From positions 280,999 to 344,998 of the forward strand of contig NW_022985554.1 in assembly GCF_010093815.1 (NCBI RefSeq): DNA of 64,000 bases, given 5' to 3'. The number at the start of each line of letters is the position of its first letter. The stretch's first letter is position 1. This stretch comes from Pseudovirgaria hyperparasitica. Lineage: Eukaryota > Ascomycota > Dothideomycetes > Acrospermales > Acrospermaceae. Below, one piece after another: positions 47,870 through 59,098 of the stretch. Below the pieces are notes generated by a model. It had not been told where the DNA came from and made no database searches. It saw only the letters and a program-made list of their open reading frames with translations. A program made the translations under genes and the position numbers.

Positions 47870-48723
47870 GAAGCCGTCAGGCTGATGACTTACGACTACA
47901 TGCTAATGAGACGAGCACTTATAAATTTGGGTCTAAGCAGATTCGAAAGACAAACGCAGAGCCGCATTACCCCCTCCTAATTACGACGGCGCACTAGGAA
48001 TATGCACGCTATCTATATCGCATTGCGAACTCACTCGCCATGTGACGATGCTGAGGGTCTATTCGCCCATGTGAGCGTTCCACACTCACACAGCATATGA
48101 ACCATAGTAATGTGGAACATATAGGGCTCCTATAGGCCGCCAGAAACTTTCGAGGCTTTAGGATACCAAGGCAACGGCACGGTAGCTGGCTGCTGGCACC
48201 ACCCGACTACCCTTGACCTATTCGCGTATGAGTAGCTTGTTCTGGGCCACCTTCAGCCCAGTAAGCGAGGATGAGAAGAGGCGGGATGCTTGTGGATGAT
48301 TGTTGGATGGGCGTAAAGGCAAATTAGAGACAGGGAAACAAGAGAGTGTGTGGTGAGGCACGGGAATGTTGCACCTTGTGCAAGTCCGGGCTGAGAGGGC
48401 CTAACCTCATTCGGCTGTAAGCGACGTCTTCGTGCTTTCAACCTGAGACCCGAGGACCAACAGCACGCATGCCCCGGTCACCATCGTTGCATTCCTGGTC
48501 GCGGGAATTTTGCTGCCTTGTTGTCCTCCTACACCAGGTATGAACGTCGGACATTCTGTACTGCACTTGTACCCCGTTCTTGATTCTTGAGACTCCATAG
48601 TCCGCCAGTGCACCAGGCTGATGAGCTATCGAAGCTGGTACATTATAAGAGCTTAGTGTGATGTTCATGAACGATAGCCCCTTTCAATCTTTTAGTACTG
48701 GATCGCTTCATTTCATTTCATAG
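47870..48723. other. Divergent intergenic region
   Basis: Region between the starts of DUF6590 copy 1 (minus) and the coiled-coil gene (plus). Short minus-strand frames at 48253-48668 have no recognisable domain. Confidence 0.4.
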
Positions 48724-50262
48724 ATGTCGAGCAACAATGCTGCGTTGAGATCACCGTCACCACCTCTGACTCTCAGCCGGACACCGTCATTATTGCTTCC
48801 AAATCTTCAAGCACTACCAGTAGACCAGTCGGAATCAGAACTATACCAACATGGCACGCCGCCGCCTCCACCACCACCACCATTATTCTTCCTATCGCCT
48901 AAAGGTAGCGAATCCGTGCAATGGTATCCTGCTCCAGCATATGGAGTCCACCCACCTTCCCATGCCGTCTGGTCGCATAGATCTGGTCCATCCAAATCTG
49001 CTGAGAGTCCCACCGCTGGTAAAATTGCCAAAATCTTAATCCAATGGGACGAGGTCAAACTTCTTCGCGAAGAGGTCCTCAAAGAACGTGTTCGCGAAGG
49101 ACAATATTTAGAGTCGATGGCACGCTTGCGCCGGCATGCACAGGATGCTAGAGCCGATTTGATGAAAATGTTAAATGCAGCAGCAGCTCAGGGCAATTTT
49201 GAGGCCTGTTCAAAGGCATTGAAAGAAGTCTCGGAAAGAGTGATGCGCGCCGAGGAAGCTCTCAATCTGCTAGAACAGGAACGGGCAGAGTTTAGCAAGA
49301 TCAATTTTGGACTGCATGATAGGCTATATGAGAAAGACATGGTCTTGCAGAATTATCTGGATTCTATGCATCGCGACCAGTCCTCAGTTCCGGTACCCCA
49401 CTCCGACGATTCTACAGCTTTTTCCAGCGAATCCGGATTCGTCATGCCAACTGAGAGCCTTCTTGTCCAGCTTTATGAATGTACCGCAGAATACAAGGTG
49501 ATCAAAGCACGCATCGATCAACTACGCGACGACCACGAGGTCAATCTCGAATTTAGAAGAAGGCATGAGACGGCTGGTCAAATGCTCCAGATCTCAGATG
49601 GCGCGTTCTTCGATGAGTTCTTTACTAAGTACTCTACCTTGCGGAGAGAGCTTCACAGATTATGGAAGAAAATTCGTCGGATTCAAAGTCTGTGTGATCA
49701 AAAAGCATTTGTCTCTTTGGCTGAGAGCGTGAGCGAGTTATCTGCGGCTACGTCCTCTGTGCCATCAGATGATGGAGAAATAGTACTCGCGGACGACCTT
49801 ATAGATGAGAAAAGGCAGGTCGAGGAACAATATCCTGGGCTCTTTCTAAAACCCGGAGACAAAATACTGTCAAATTTTCGGGGCAAAACGGACCGAATCA
49901 ATCGATGGTTGATGCATGTTTTCCGGTTGTCCAGTATCGAAATATGGAGACATCGTTCGAGAACAAGCTTACCAGACCTGCCCTTAGAGACTGATGAAGC
50001 ATGGTCTTCGAAGGTTTGGAGTACATGGTCCATTGCAAACTCTAGCGCGGAATCTATCGCCTCCGTGACAACGCAGATGTCGGAAAGTATTGTAAGTATC
50101 TAAAGATGGAGTCAATCTTGAGCTGCCTTTTCTTAGACAAGACCGCATGCGAGTATCAGTTCCCTTCGCATTCCTTTACTTTGGGTCATCTTCTATTTGG
50201 CCAAGTCATGTATGAGTGGCATTCCTACTTTGTTCGAGCGAGTATACCAGTCTTTCTATTAG
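48724..50262 (+). CDS. Proline-rich coiled-coil protein with C-terminal membrane tail
   Basis: The long frame 48724-50103 ends in GTAAGTATC just before its stop. Splicing 50092-50136 (45 bases, GTAAGT donor, TTCTTAG acceptor, phase 0) joins exon 1 (48724-50091) to exon 2 (50137-50262) and gives 497 residues. The N-terminus is Ser/Pro-rich with eight prolines at residues 46-53. Residues about 100-200 and 255-330 are charged and heptad-like, suggesting coiled coils (LLREEVLKERVREGQYLESM). The region LKPGDKILSNFRGKTDRINRW near residue 375 looks ordered. The new exon 2 carries a hydrophobic stretch, IPLLWVIFYLAK, close to the C-terminus, as in a tail-anchored protein. I do not recognise the family; proteins of this build recur in filamentous fungi. 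Confidence 0.72.
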
Positions 50263-53200
50263 TATATCTTTTACTGCATGCTTATTTCTGGTGTTCAAAC
50301 AATGTGTGGTCGGTGGAACTGTATTATATAGACGAATTGTAACGAAAGGTCATAAGGCATAACCGATTCCGATCCATTCAACCACATATAAACAGCTAAT
50401 TATCGTCACCTTCCATACGCTCAGTTTCTTCGAAGTATAATTAATCACTCATAACGACAACGACGATGGCGGTCCATTCGATGGTCTGATAGGCTACCAT
50501 AAGTCAACAAGTAAACTGAACTCTCGAAGTTGATTGGTCTGCTGATCAAGAAAGCAACAAAGACCGTGGGGGTCCATTTCTTACTGAGCGGTCTCCGCAA
50601 ATCCAATGATGAAGCCGTAGCGAAGTTGTGCCAAGTAATACGACCAGTCACAAGGCTATACAGTCATTCGCAATCTTGAGTCAGAGAGGGTATCCTGGCG
50701 CAGCCCTCCTATCAGATCCTGTGACTAGAAAGCCGGAGTGTAATGGAGGTGTGGGGGTCTGAACGAGCATATGCTAGGTGACCACTGACCAGCTTTTGTA
50801 TGCCTTTACTTGTGCAAGGACTACGCGGTTCTCCAGACATCGGTGACCCCTCAAGCGCCTTACTATGCTGCCCGAGGATAAAGCAAAACACGAATCCTCC
50901 GGATGATGATCTCCTTGGAGTCAAGCCATTGCCATCGGGCAGCATCGAGGGAAATGGGTCGAATTATGCACACGTACGGCACAGGCAGGGCGGCCTGCCA
51001 TGTCTGCTAACCTTATCTGTCGCAGTGGTCGTTCTACATATTGATAGGCGCGATCCATGACCTTTTTCGCTATGCCTGCAACACCAATTCCGCATAGTCA
51101 AAGGTATACAATAACCGCGGGCAACGCAGGAGAATGCAGAAGCTCTACACATTTCCACTCAGGTGTTGCGATATGCTTTAGTGGCGCCATGTCAGCGAGC
51201 GGATATAAAGCGCGGATGCGGTAAAGTCGGCAGAAAGCAGCAGGCTATACGTGTACAAATGCCTACGGCTTAGACGCGCCGGTGTGCAATATGTAGGGAT
51301 GCTGCAAGGCATTGAACTGTGCACGGCATAATGGCATGATGTGAGGCGTCCTGTATGCGTATATTGATGGTTCTATGGGCTATGGGAAAGTGTATGAAAT
51401 GGGAACCTGATGCCTGTTGTCGACAAGGATTTGATGACCTTGGTCCTTGGCTTTCTTCACGCTACTGCACCACCGGCACCGGCGGGTAGGAACGGCCCTA
51501 TTTCCAACGACGGGAAGCGGGAAAATATTCTGCGAGTCAGCTACCATGCCGGGATTAAGAGAAGCTAGCTACACAGTCACCTAGTCTGACTATTCGACTG
51601 GAGGACTAATACTGGTAGCAAGAGTAGATCTACCAGACTCCGATTTCCTAGTATGCAAGCAATCAAATCATAGCCCAAAGTGCCTTTGATACAACCTACT
51701 TCCTTTCTATCCAATCTTGACATTCATTCAGGGGACCAACTGATCCCACCATGCTTGAAACGTGGGCCCACTCATCTTCGATGGACGGCAGCGCAAGTGG
51801 CTTTCGGAGAAGCCTGGGGACGTGCGGCATCTCCCGTGAAGAAACTATTATAGAAGTGTCTGCATTCTTGTATGGTACGATCAAAATGGCACGATCAGCA
51901 TGGTCCGCCGTCGGTAGTGGCGGATAGGGATGGTGAACCATGGTTCTGGCATGATAGGCTGGCGCTAAAGGCAACCTCACTGCATATTTGCATGCAAGGC
52001 TGGTCTTTTAAGTGATGTCCGCAATGTCTTGAGAGAGCATAATGCGAATTGAGATGGTCATTTGATCGACTCTACTGAGCACAACGAACTGAATAATGAT
52101 CCTCATGGTAGACTCGCCATCATGTCATTAACGCTATTCATGTCCTGGCCTGGATAGCACGGAATGACACTTTCATGCAACCTTGCCATATGTAGTTGTG
52201 TTATTGAACTGGCACGTAATGTAGAATGGGTCAGTCCGCGGTAAACACATTACACTTCAATTCCAGCAATAGTTCCGAGGCGTGTATGGAGGAACACCTA
52301 GCATATCAGATCGAGGAAGGCCTAGCATGACTGCCTCCCCCCTTTATTTGTTATCATACTATGTCCATTCGCAATTGCATATTTGTAGTATCTATCATAG
52401 GCCATTCTTGTATAAATAGCCCTACCATAGGTTGCAAATTCACGCGGTCGATCGTGCGTAAATTTATGGTGAGCTAGGATTTTTCTATAGTCGCATGCGG
52501 GTTGACAGTTGAATGTACGCAATGCTCATATAAGTTCCCTTGATTCCTAAACCAACTGAGCGGAGACTTGTGAGAGCACTCGTCAATAGTAATTCGAATA
52601 TGAACACTCGGCGGTACAGATTTCTATACTTCATGGACATATGGCTAACCAGGTTCGAGCCTCTCCCTTCAACAAAATATGCAGCAACACAGTCTACCTC
52701 AACTGGCGCCACATGCGATTAGCTTTCGGGAGGTCATGGTATGTTGTTGACAGAAATGATCCACTCTGCATGCTCTTGTCAGCCGAGACTGCGTCGACTA
52801 CGTCCCTTCACGTTCTGGAATCCAGTTCTTGGTGTACACATCATTCAGATCTCTTCCAGTGTTTCTCAGTGACTTCTGCGTTATAATTTCGTAGTGGATA
52901 GCGGCGCATAACAGCAGAATCGTTGGAAAATGGCGAGCTGAACACGGCGTCATAATCAAGGCATGTTGTCTCTCGTATGGTCTCTCTGGCGGCGCAGATA
53001 CCGAGTCTTGAGCACTACACGGTGTAGCAAGGGGCAAGAGACTTGACAAAGTCTTGGGAATCGGGAGGCTAGCCTAAAAGAAGTCAGTTGTATGTAGAAT
53101 CGGTCAACCCAAACTATGGGAATTGATTATAAGAGATGTGGCAGCACTGTAACTACCAAGGAATATGTCGAACGGTAAAAGGAACTCTCTAGCGGATGGT

Positions 53201-55243
53201 CTCTTTGTCTGTACATTACAATTGCTGACTGGCCTGACCGAGCTTTATGCAGCATAATTTCACATCTTGCACATTGTGGTGGGCCCCTCAAACCCAATCA
53301 ACATCGACATAATTAACATCAGCCAATACGCATCCTCCATTCAATACAGCTCTAAACACACATATACCGTAAGCAGAGAGCGAGGATAGCCCAGTCTCGA
53401 TGGCGATCATGATGTCGTTGAGCATCGTCACGGGGCTATGCATGCACATGCATCCTTCTATGAGGCACTGAGTACCACTATATCCGTCATAGTAGCCACT
53501 GGACTCACACTCAGGCTTTTCCCTTTACCAACAGGCTTATGTTAGGGGCTCGGCACGCCCGTATTCAATTTTGATTCCCTATTTCGATGTTCTATTGACC
53601 CATGGCTCACCAGGGCTAAAGCGCACTTGTTGCAGTATCTACATAATGGGATTCTGCAATATGGATGTCAGAACCGACCCAGTTCTAAGAGAGACGTTTC
53701 TGTTCGTGACGTGGCAGGGCGAGCAAAGGATATCGGGCGGGCCGGTCCTTATGCGACCCCTCTAGCACAAGTATCGCTGGTTCACGCTGTGACTTTCATG
53801 CATGCACAAAGGGGCTGTCATGTCAATGTTTGTTTCACCCCACTTGTTAAATGATTAGGTGCATCGAGTCAAAGGTGAAATCGTTGATTCTCGCAAATCC
53901 TGATGTTGTAAGCGTCTAGCAGCTTCGAACTTGTCGAAGAAGGCTTGAAGCCATAGCATTCCTGAAATTGATTGATGCAATAGCTACCAACATGCAGAGC
54001 GATATGCCCGAAAGCTAGCACGGTTATAGCAGCGTCCTTAGGCCAACTGAAACAAAGCCAATGTGGCGCTCTCGCGTGTCTAGATTTGGCATTCTATCTG
54101 GCTAAGTCGACGTGCTTTCTTTTGCGTAAACCTGCCGTATGCTACTCGATGCAATGCTATAGTTCCCTACGTGTATGCGCCAAGCACCATGCCACTAATG
54201 CCAGTCGCACTGGATATGGACTTCGGTTTGAATCCCGAAGCGTATGCCATAAACGTAACTCGTCACATTCGCCCGGCATACGGTGTCTAGAGATAGCCGT
54301 GTCCGATTCTGCACCTCAATAGATGATCGCAACTCTCGAGCCCATATCCCCCTTGTGAGCTATATCTTGTTCGCCAGTGTTCTGGTGTGGATTCTGTAGC
54401 TCTGACTGCTCGGCAAACCCCTGATATGTAACTGTTTTCACTATTCTCTCAGCGATTGGTAATTGAACTGGATATTGAAGGCCCTAAAAGTGGCGGTTAT
54501 ATTTCGAAATCTGAACGTCCTATCAGGCAACAGGCAGTGCTATTGTGAGCTGTGGAGATGCTTTGTAGAGGAGCTATTTCTGATCCTATGAGCCTTGGGG
54601 CTTTTGCCAAAAGGGACTTTGTATAGCTAGACCATCAAGCAGAGACTGTAGATAGGAGGCGATACTTGCTGTACGAGGCCGAAATTGCCAATGCCGTTCC
54701 TCGTATATACAGTGGGCGTATTGGGCATTGTTCGAAACAATTTGCATGCTAAACTAGTGATAGGACAGTCTTGGGTATGTCTTACTTTCGGTAGGTCCAG
54801 ATGACTTGCAGATAGCGTAACATCGTGGAATGATTTTACAAAAGAAGGGCGGTGGACCAGAAGTCAGATTGGAGTTTTCACAGACTACACCTGCAAGGTA
54901 ACACAACGCATGGCTCAGGGACTCCATTTGATGTCTATCATCTGTCAGAAATACCAATGCAGGCAGTTCTCATAGAGCCTTTCGATGGCATTCCAATCAC
55001 CTAGCTGCAGCAAGATGGGGGCATGGATACGATGCGGGCGAGCCGAGCTCAGCCATTCAGGCGGGTTTTCAGCGCTTCAACAGTGAAAACGCGCCAGTGC
55101 AAAAACCTTGCCATAGTGTACTTACCGCTGCAGACTTAAGGCGCCTACTGTTCCATTATTCATGAGACGTTGCTTACTTATAAGGTGCGAATATCCAGGC
55201 CTTTACCTCACCTGTATGATGTAGAGAGCCTTACCAACAAACG
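50263..55243. other. Gene-poor region, 5 kb
   Basis: No gene is supported over nearly 5 kb. Open frames are all under 100 codons and none shows a domain, signal peptide or good splice context. One minus-strand stretch (51696-51980) reads like protein but lacks an ATG at its start. The region may be relaxed intergenic DNA or contain genes in pieces too small to recognise. Confidence 0.4.
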
Positions 55244-56371
55244 ATGTCTGATCCAAGCGCTACTAATCCGTATGCTACTGACTGGGTCTGGTCTGATGAA
55301 GCGCAATGCTATTGGAGAAATGAATACATTAATGGTCAGTTGTTGCATCAGAACTGGGATTCTGTTGGCTGCTTTCATTGGTTCCGTGAATGTTTGCTGA
55401 TGTTAGGGGTTCCTTAGACCAGTGGCAGGTTGTTTACCATTCGTAAGTTTGGCTACACTCATCATCTCACATTCTAATGCTGAAACACGATTCATGACAG
55501 TTCTTCCTCTGCCACTGCCAGCACCGCCCAACCATCATCGATGTCCACGCCAAGTTATACGTCCTACTCCTACGGTAGAACCCCTGGTGCTGGCGCTCAG
55601 CCTGGAACTGTCCCTACACAAACCACGACTGGAACGGAAACATTGGACCCAAGTTTGTGGAAGACTTTCGCATCTGTTATCAACAGAAGCTGAACTGTGG
55701 CACTAGGCTACCAATTGAGAACGGATGCTAGGTCATTTTACATACGCGGACGAGTACGTTCGTGACCCGTTGGAGGCCTGAGCAGAGAGATGGGTACAAA
55801 GAATACGAGACTGATATACTCGTAGATGTTTGCAACGCTTCACATTGAAGCTTACGGAGGTACAGCTACTGGCGCTGACGCCGAGAATGTCTTCACCGTA
55901 AAGTACGGAGAGAAAGCATACTGTCAGATTCGACGATTTGTCGTGGTAAAGGACGACCGCGGCTACTGCCTGGCGTGGTGAGTGAAAGCCACACCGAAAT
56001 ATCGGACCACACTGATGATCAAAAGTCCAGTTGCAACGTACCGCGGTCGAGGAACGACGAAACGTGGTGTGAACCCCAAACAACACGCTGTCATATTCAC
56101 AACCAACAGTGGGCCAAATTGGATGCAAGGCGAGACAGAAATGGACAAAGACCCTATTGGAGTTGATGCGGCTGATCCGTCTATAAGACTTGGACCAGCC
56201 TCTCGTATAAACTTTGGCCAAGTGAGCAAGAGTACGCCTTCGTTATCTAGGGCTGATCCCCTCTAGGTCCACTGTATACAACATAATGTCAAAGTCAAAG
56301 ACCTCGGAGTGGTTCGTTTGGAAGACTTACCGAAGCTAGTTGCATACTGGCGAGCGGAAATGCAAAACTGA
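55244..56371 (+). CDS. DUF6590-domain protein (copy 2)
   Basis: Seven exons, 55244-55334, 55418-55442, 55501-55652, 55707-55753, 55826-55977, 56026-56221 and 56267-56371, keep phase throughout and give 255 residues. Start: MSDPSATNPYATDWVWSDEA, with the W-x-W and Q-x-Y-W pattern of the group. A short Ser/Thr/Pro linker follows, then the domain: TDARSFYIRGRMFATL, AYCQIRRFVVV, CPVATYRGRGTTKRGVNP, KQHAVIF, GPASRINFGQ and VHCIQHNVKVKDLGVV, ending LVAYWRAEMQN. The RGRGTTKRGV segment is a strong mark of DUF6590. Every frame stays open after splicing, so it looks functional, though one acceptor (CAAAAG at 56020-56025) is weak. It is much shorter than copy 1, which has a long disordered insert and an acidic tail. 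Confidence 0.78.
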
Positions 56372-56636
56372 ACAGCCAATCGGCGTAGGAGCTACTACTT
56401 TCCGTGTTGCCGGGAAGTCTGTCGCGGGATGAAGCATACGCCGAGACTATCATCAAATTTTCTTGGCCTGTTGACCATTTTACAAGCATCTGCTGCAGGC
56501 AGCAGGCTTTACATGACGTTCCATGGAACAGCAATATGGCGAAGTAATTGGAAATGCAGCGGTCGGCTCAGGCTGTCTTTATTGTACGGATGCGATGCAG
56601 CATGTTCATAAGTCAAAATGTTTTGGCTTGATTCTA

Positions 56637-57097
56637 TCATCGATTTCCAGATCCAAGTTGGAAAATGTGTCGCTCAGGAGATCGCCAGTATCGTCTTAGC
56701 AGTGGTTGGTGTCCGAGGGCCGTTTCAAAGATGTGGACAAGAAGTGCATTCAGCCATTTACGCTCCCGCTCCGCCGAGGAAGGGAAGCCTCTTTGGCATA
56801 TTCATGAAATGTGTGTGTGAGAGGACTGACATATAGACTGAAGCCACACTCACTATCCATGCGGACTAGACCGCGTACTTCTCTCAAAGCCGCGATAGCC
56901 GCTGTATTTGAACAGTGATACACGTTTTCTGACTTACTCCACAGTGCAAACGCGATTATAATCATACCGATACTAACTACTACGATTACCAATTCGTCTA
57001 TGTAAGCATCGTAACAGTCTTAAGAATCGAAAGTATGGGTGGGCCTGGTAACCAATTGCTAGTAATTAAAGACAGCATAGGCGTTACCTTTGTCCAT
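56637..57097 (-). CDS. Possible small single-pass membrane protein
   Basis: A tentative three-exon model: 57097-57088, 56997-56854 and 56788-56637, all junctions in phase, 101 residues. It reads MDKDELVIVVVSIGMIIIAF as an N-terminal membrane segment, then ALREVRGLVRMDS, a Glu/Arg-rich stretch (SAERERKWLNALLVHIFETAL) and a basic end. The donor of intron 2 is GTGAGT; the acceptor of that intron is weak, and an internal GTAAGT could mark another short intron. The start lies about 100 bases from that of Dbp9, in divergent orientation. No family is recognised and expression is unproven. Confidence 0.3.
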
Positions 57098-57203
57098 AAA
57101 AGGCTAGCGCCATCGATGGGAGATCATCGGCAGAAAGAAAAAGTTCTTAGGATTCGAGTTTAGATTTAAGGTCTTTCACAAGACAGTACTGACTATATGC
57201 GCC

Positions 57204-59098
57204 ATGTCAAAGCGCAATTTGAAGCGCAAGCTGAACGAAAGCAATGTTCCAGAAGAGGCTGTGTCCTCTGGTTCTAAGAACCCCGCGAACCAGTCCTTCT
57301 CTGACTTCGGTTTGGATGCGCGAATCTTGAAAGGGATTCAGGGCCAGCATCCGGCATGGTCAAAGCCAACTCAGGTTCAAAGTACAGTGATACCACTTGC
57401 TCTTGAGGGAAAGAATATTCTGGGTTGGTTGGATTTCTACGTACGCCAATTGTTGCTAATGATTTCGTAGCACGTTCCGGTACCGGCACAGGGAAAACCG
57501 CAGCATACGTTCTTCCTCTCATGCAAGCAATCTTGAAACGCAAGACCGCCTCTCGTGCAACGAAATGTACCTCAGCAGTAATCCTAGTACCATCATTTGA
57601 GCTTGCCTCACAGGTCACGAAAGTCATTAGCACATTAGCGGCAGGCTGTGGCGCCGACATACGAGTGGAGAACATTGGTAGGAAAGAGGTGGACAAAGTG
57701 CAAAGAGTGCGACTGGCAGATTTGCCTGACATAGTAGTGGCGACACCCAGCAGAATTATTTCGAGTCTGGAAAGTTCTGCACTTTCCCTTTCCGACGTCA
57801 GTCATGTAGTCATTGATGAGACCGACACGATCATGGCATATGAGCAAGGAGAATATCTTAAAGGGATTTCCACGAATCTTCCGCAAGGCGTTCAAACAAT
57901 CCTTATGAGTGCTACGTTGGAAACAGGTGTTGATCAGGTCAGGGATATGTTCTGTCAGAACCCTACTGTGGTAGAACTCGACAACTCCGAAGAAAGCGCC
58001 GACCGCGTCTTCCAATACGTTGCAAAATGTGCAGAGGATGAGAAGTTTCTCATTGCCTATGTTCTATTCAAACTCAATCTAGTGAAGGGCAAGTGTATTG
58101 TGTTTGTCGCAGACATCGATCGCTGCTACAGGCTCAAATTATTTCTCGAGCAATTTCAGATCAAGAGCTGTATCCTGAATTCCGAACTTCCCGTCAACTC
58201 TAGGCTTCATGTCGTGGACGAGTTCAACAAGGGAATTTACAACATCATTTTGGCGACGGACGAGCATGATATTGTAGGCGATGAGACTAAGAAGCAACCG
58301 AAGACGGAGGAAAGGCCTGATGGCGAGGGTGAGACGCATATCGGGGAGCCGATATCTGGGGAGAAGGAATCTGATCATCCAAAGAAGAAGACAAAGACCA
58401 CGAAAAGGGACAAAGAGTACGGAGTCGCTCGGGGTATAGATTTCAAGGACGTCGGATGGGTTATAAACTTTGATCTACCAATTACGTCAAAGTCCTATAC
58501 TCACAGAATAGGGCGGACTGCGCGTGCAGGCAAGGCTGGCACTGCACTTTCATTCGCCATCCCGAAAGATCAATATCGGAAACACAAATCTACGTGGATA
58601 CCATCCACCGAACATGACGAGGAAGTTTTGGACAAGATCACACGACAGCAGACCAAGAAAGGGTTCGAAATTAAGCCCTTCAATTTGAACATGTCTCAAT
58701 TAGACCCGTTTCGGTACCGTTTTCAAAGTGCTCTACGGGCCGTTACCAGGACGGCCATTCGCGAAGCACGAACACGAGAGCTCAAGCAAGAGCTACTAAA
58801 AAGCGAGAAATTGAAGAGACATTTCGAGGAGAATCCTGAGGACATGCAACACCTTCGGCACGATAGTGACCTGAAAGCAGCGAGAGTGCAACCACACCTG
58901 AAACACGTACCCGATTACCTGCTCCCTCCAGCTGCCAGAAAAGCTCTCACTTCAGGCGACATTGGCTTTGTGGGATTCAACAAGGATGAGAAGCGTCTCC
59001 GAAGCTCGAACATCGGCAACAAGAGGTTCGGCCGCAGATCAGGCTTCAAGAAGAAAGCAGACCCACTGAAATCGTTTGGCGGAAAAGGTAGAAGGTAG
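57204..59098 (+). CDS. DBP9: DEAD-box RNA helicase Dbp9 (DDX56-type), ribosome assembly
   Basis: Exons 57204-57423 and 57471-59098 are joined over a 47-base phase-1 intron, restoring LARSGTGTGKT; 615 residues. Motifs: Q motif (FSDFGLD, PTQVQ), motif I SGTGTGKT at 76-83, motif Ib region TPSR, motif II DETD at 189-192 where DEAD is usual, motif III SAT at 220-222, and motif VI YTHRIGRTARAG. The insertion between ATDEHD and EYGVARGIDFKDVGWVINFDLP, which is highly charged, is the hallmark of Dbp9 and its relatives. The C-terminus is basic (FGRRSGFKKKADPLKSFGGKGRR). In yeast Dbp9 acts in the nucleolus in assembly of the 60S subunit. The DETD change is noted in the findings. Confidence 0.93.

Noticed and set aside
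51696-51980. 94-codon minus-strand frame that reads like protein
   Set aside because: It begins at GTG with no ATG, the start overlaps a GTGAGG donor-like site, and no upstream exon could be joined.
52641-52665. GGTTCGAGCC, a B-box-like sequence
   Set aside because: The flanking bases do not form the T-stem and no tRNA fold is visible.
54221-54240. Hairpin with a TTTGAATC loop resembling a tRNA T-arm
   Set aside because: The stem is present, but no acceptor stem, D-arm or anticodon arm could be found upstream.
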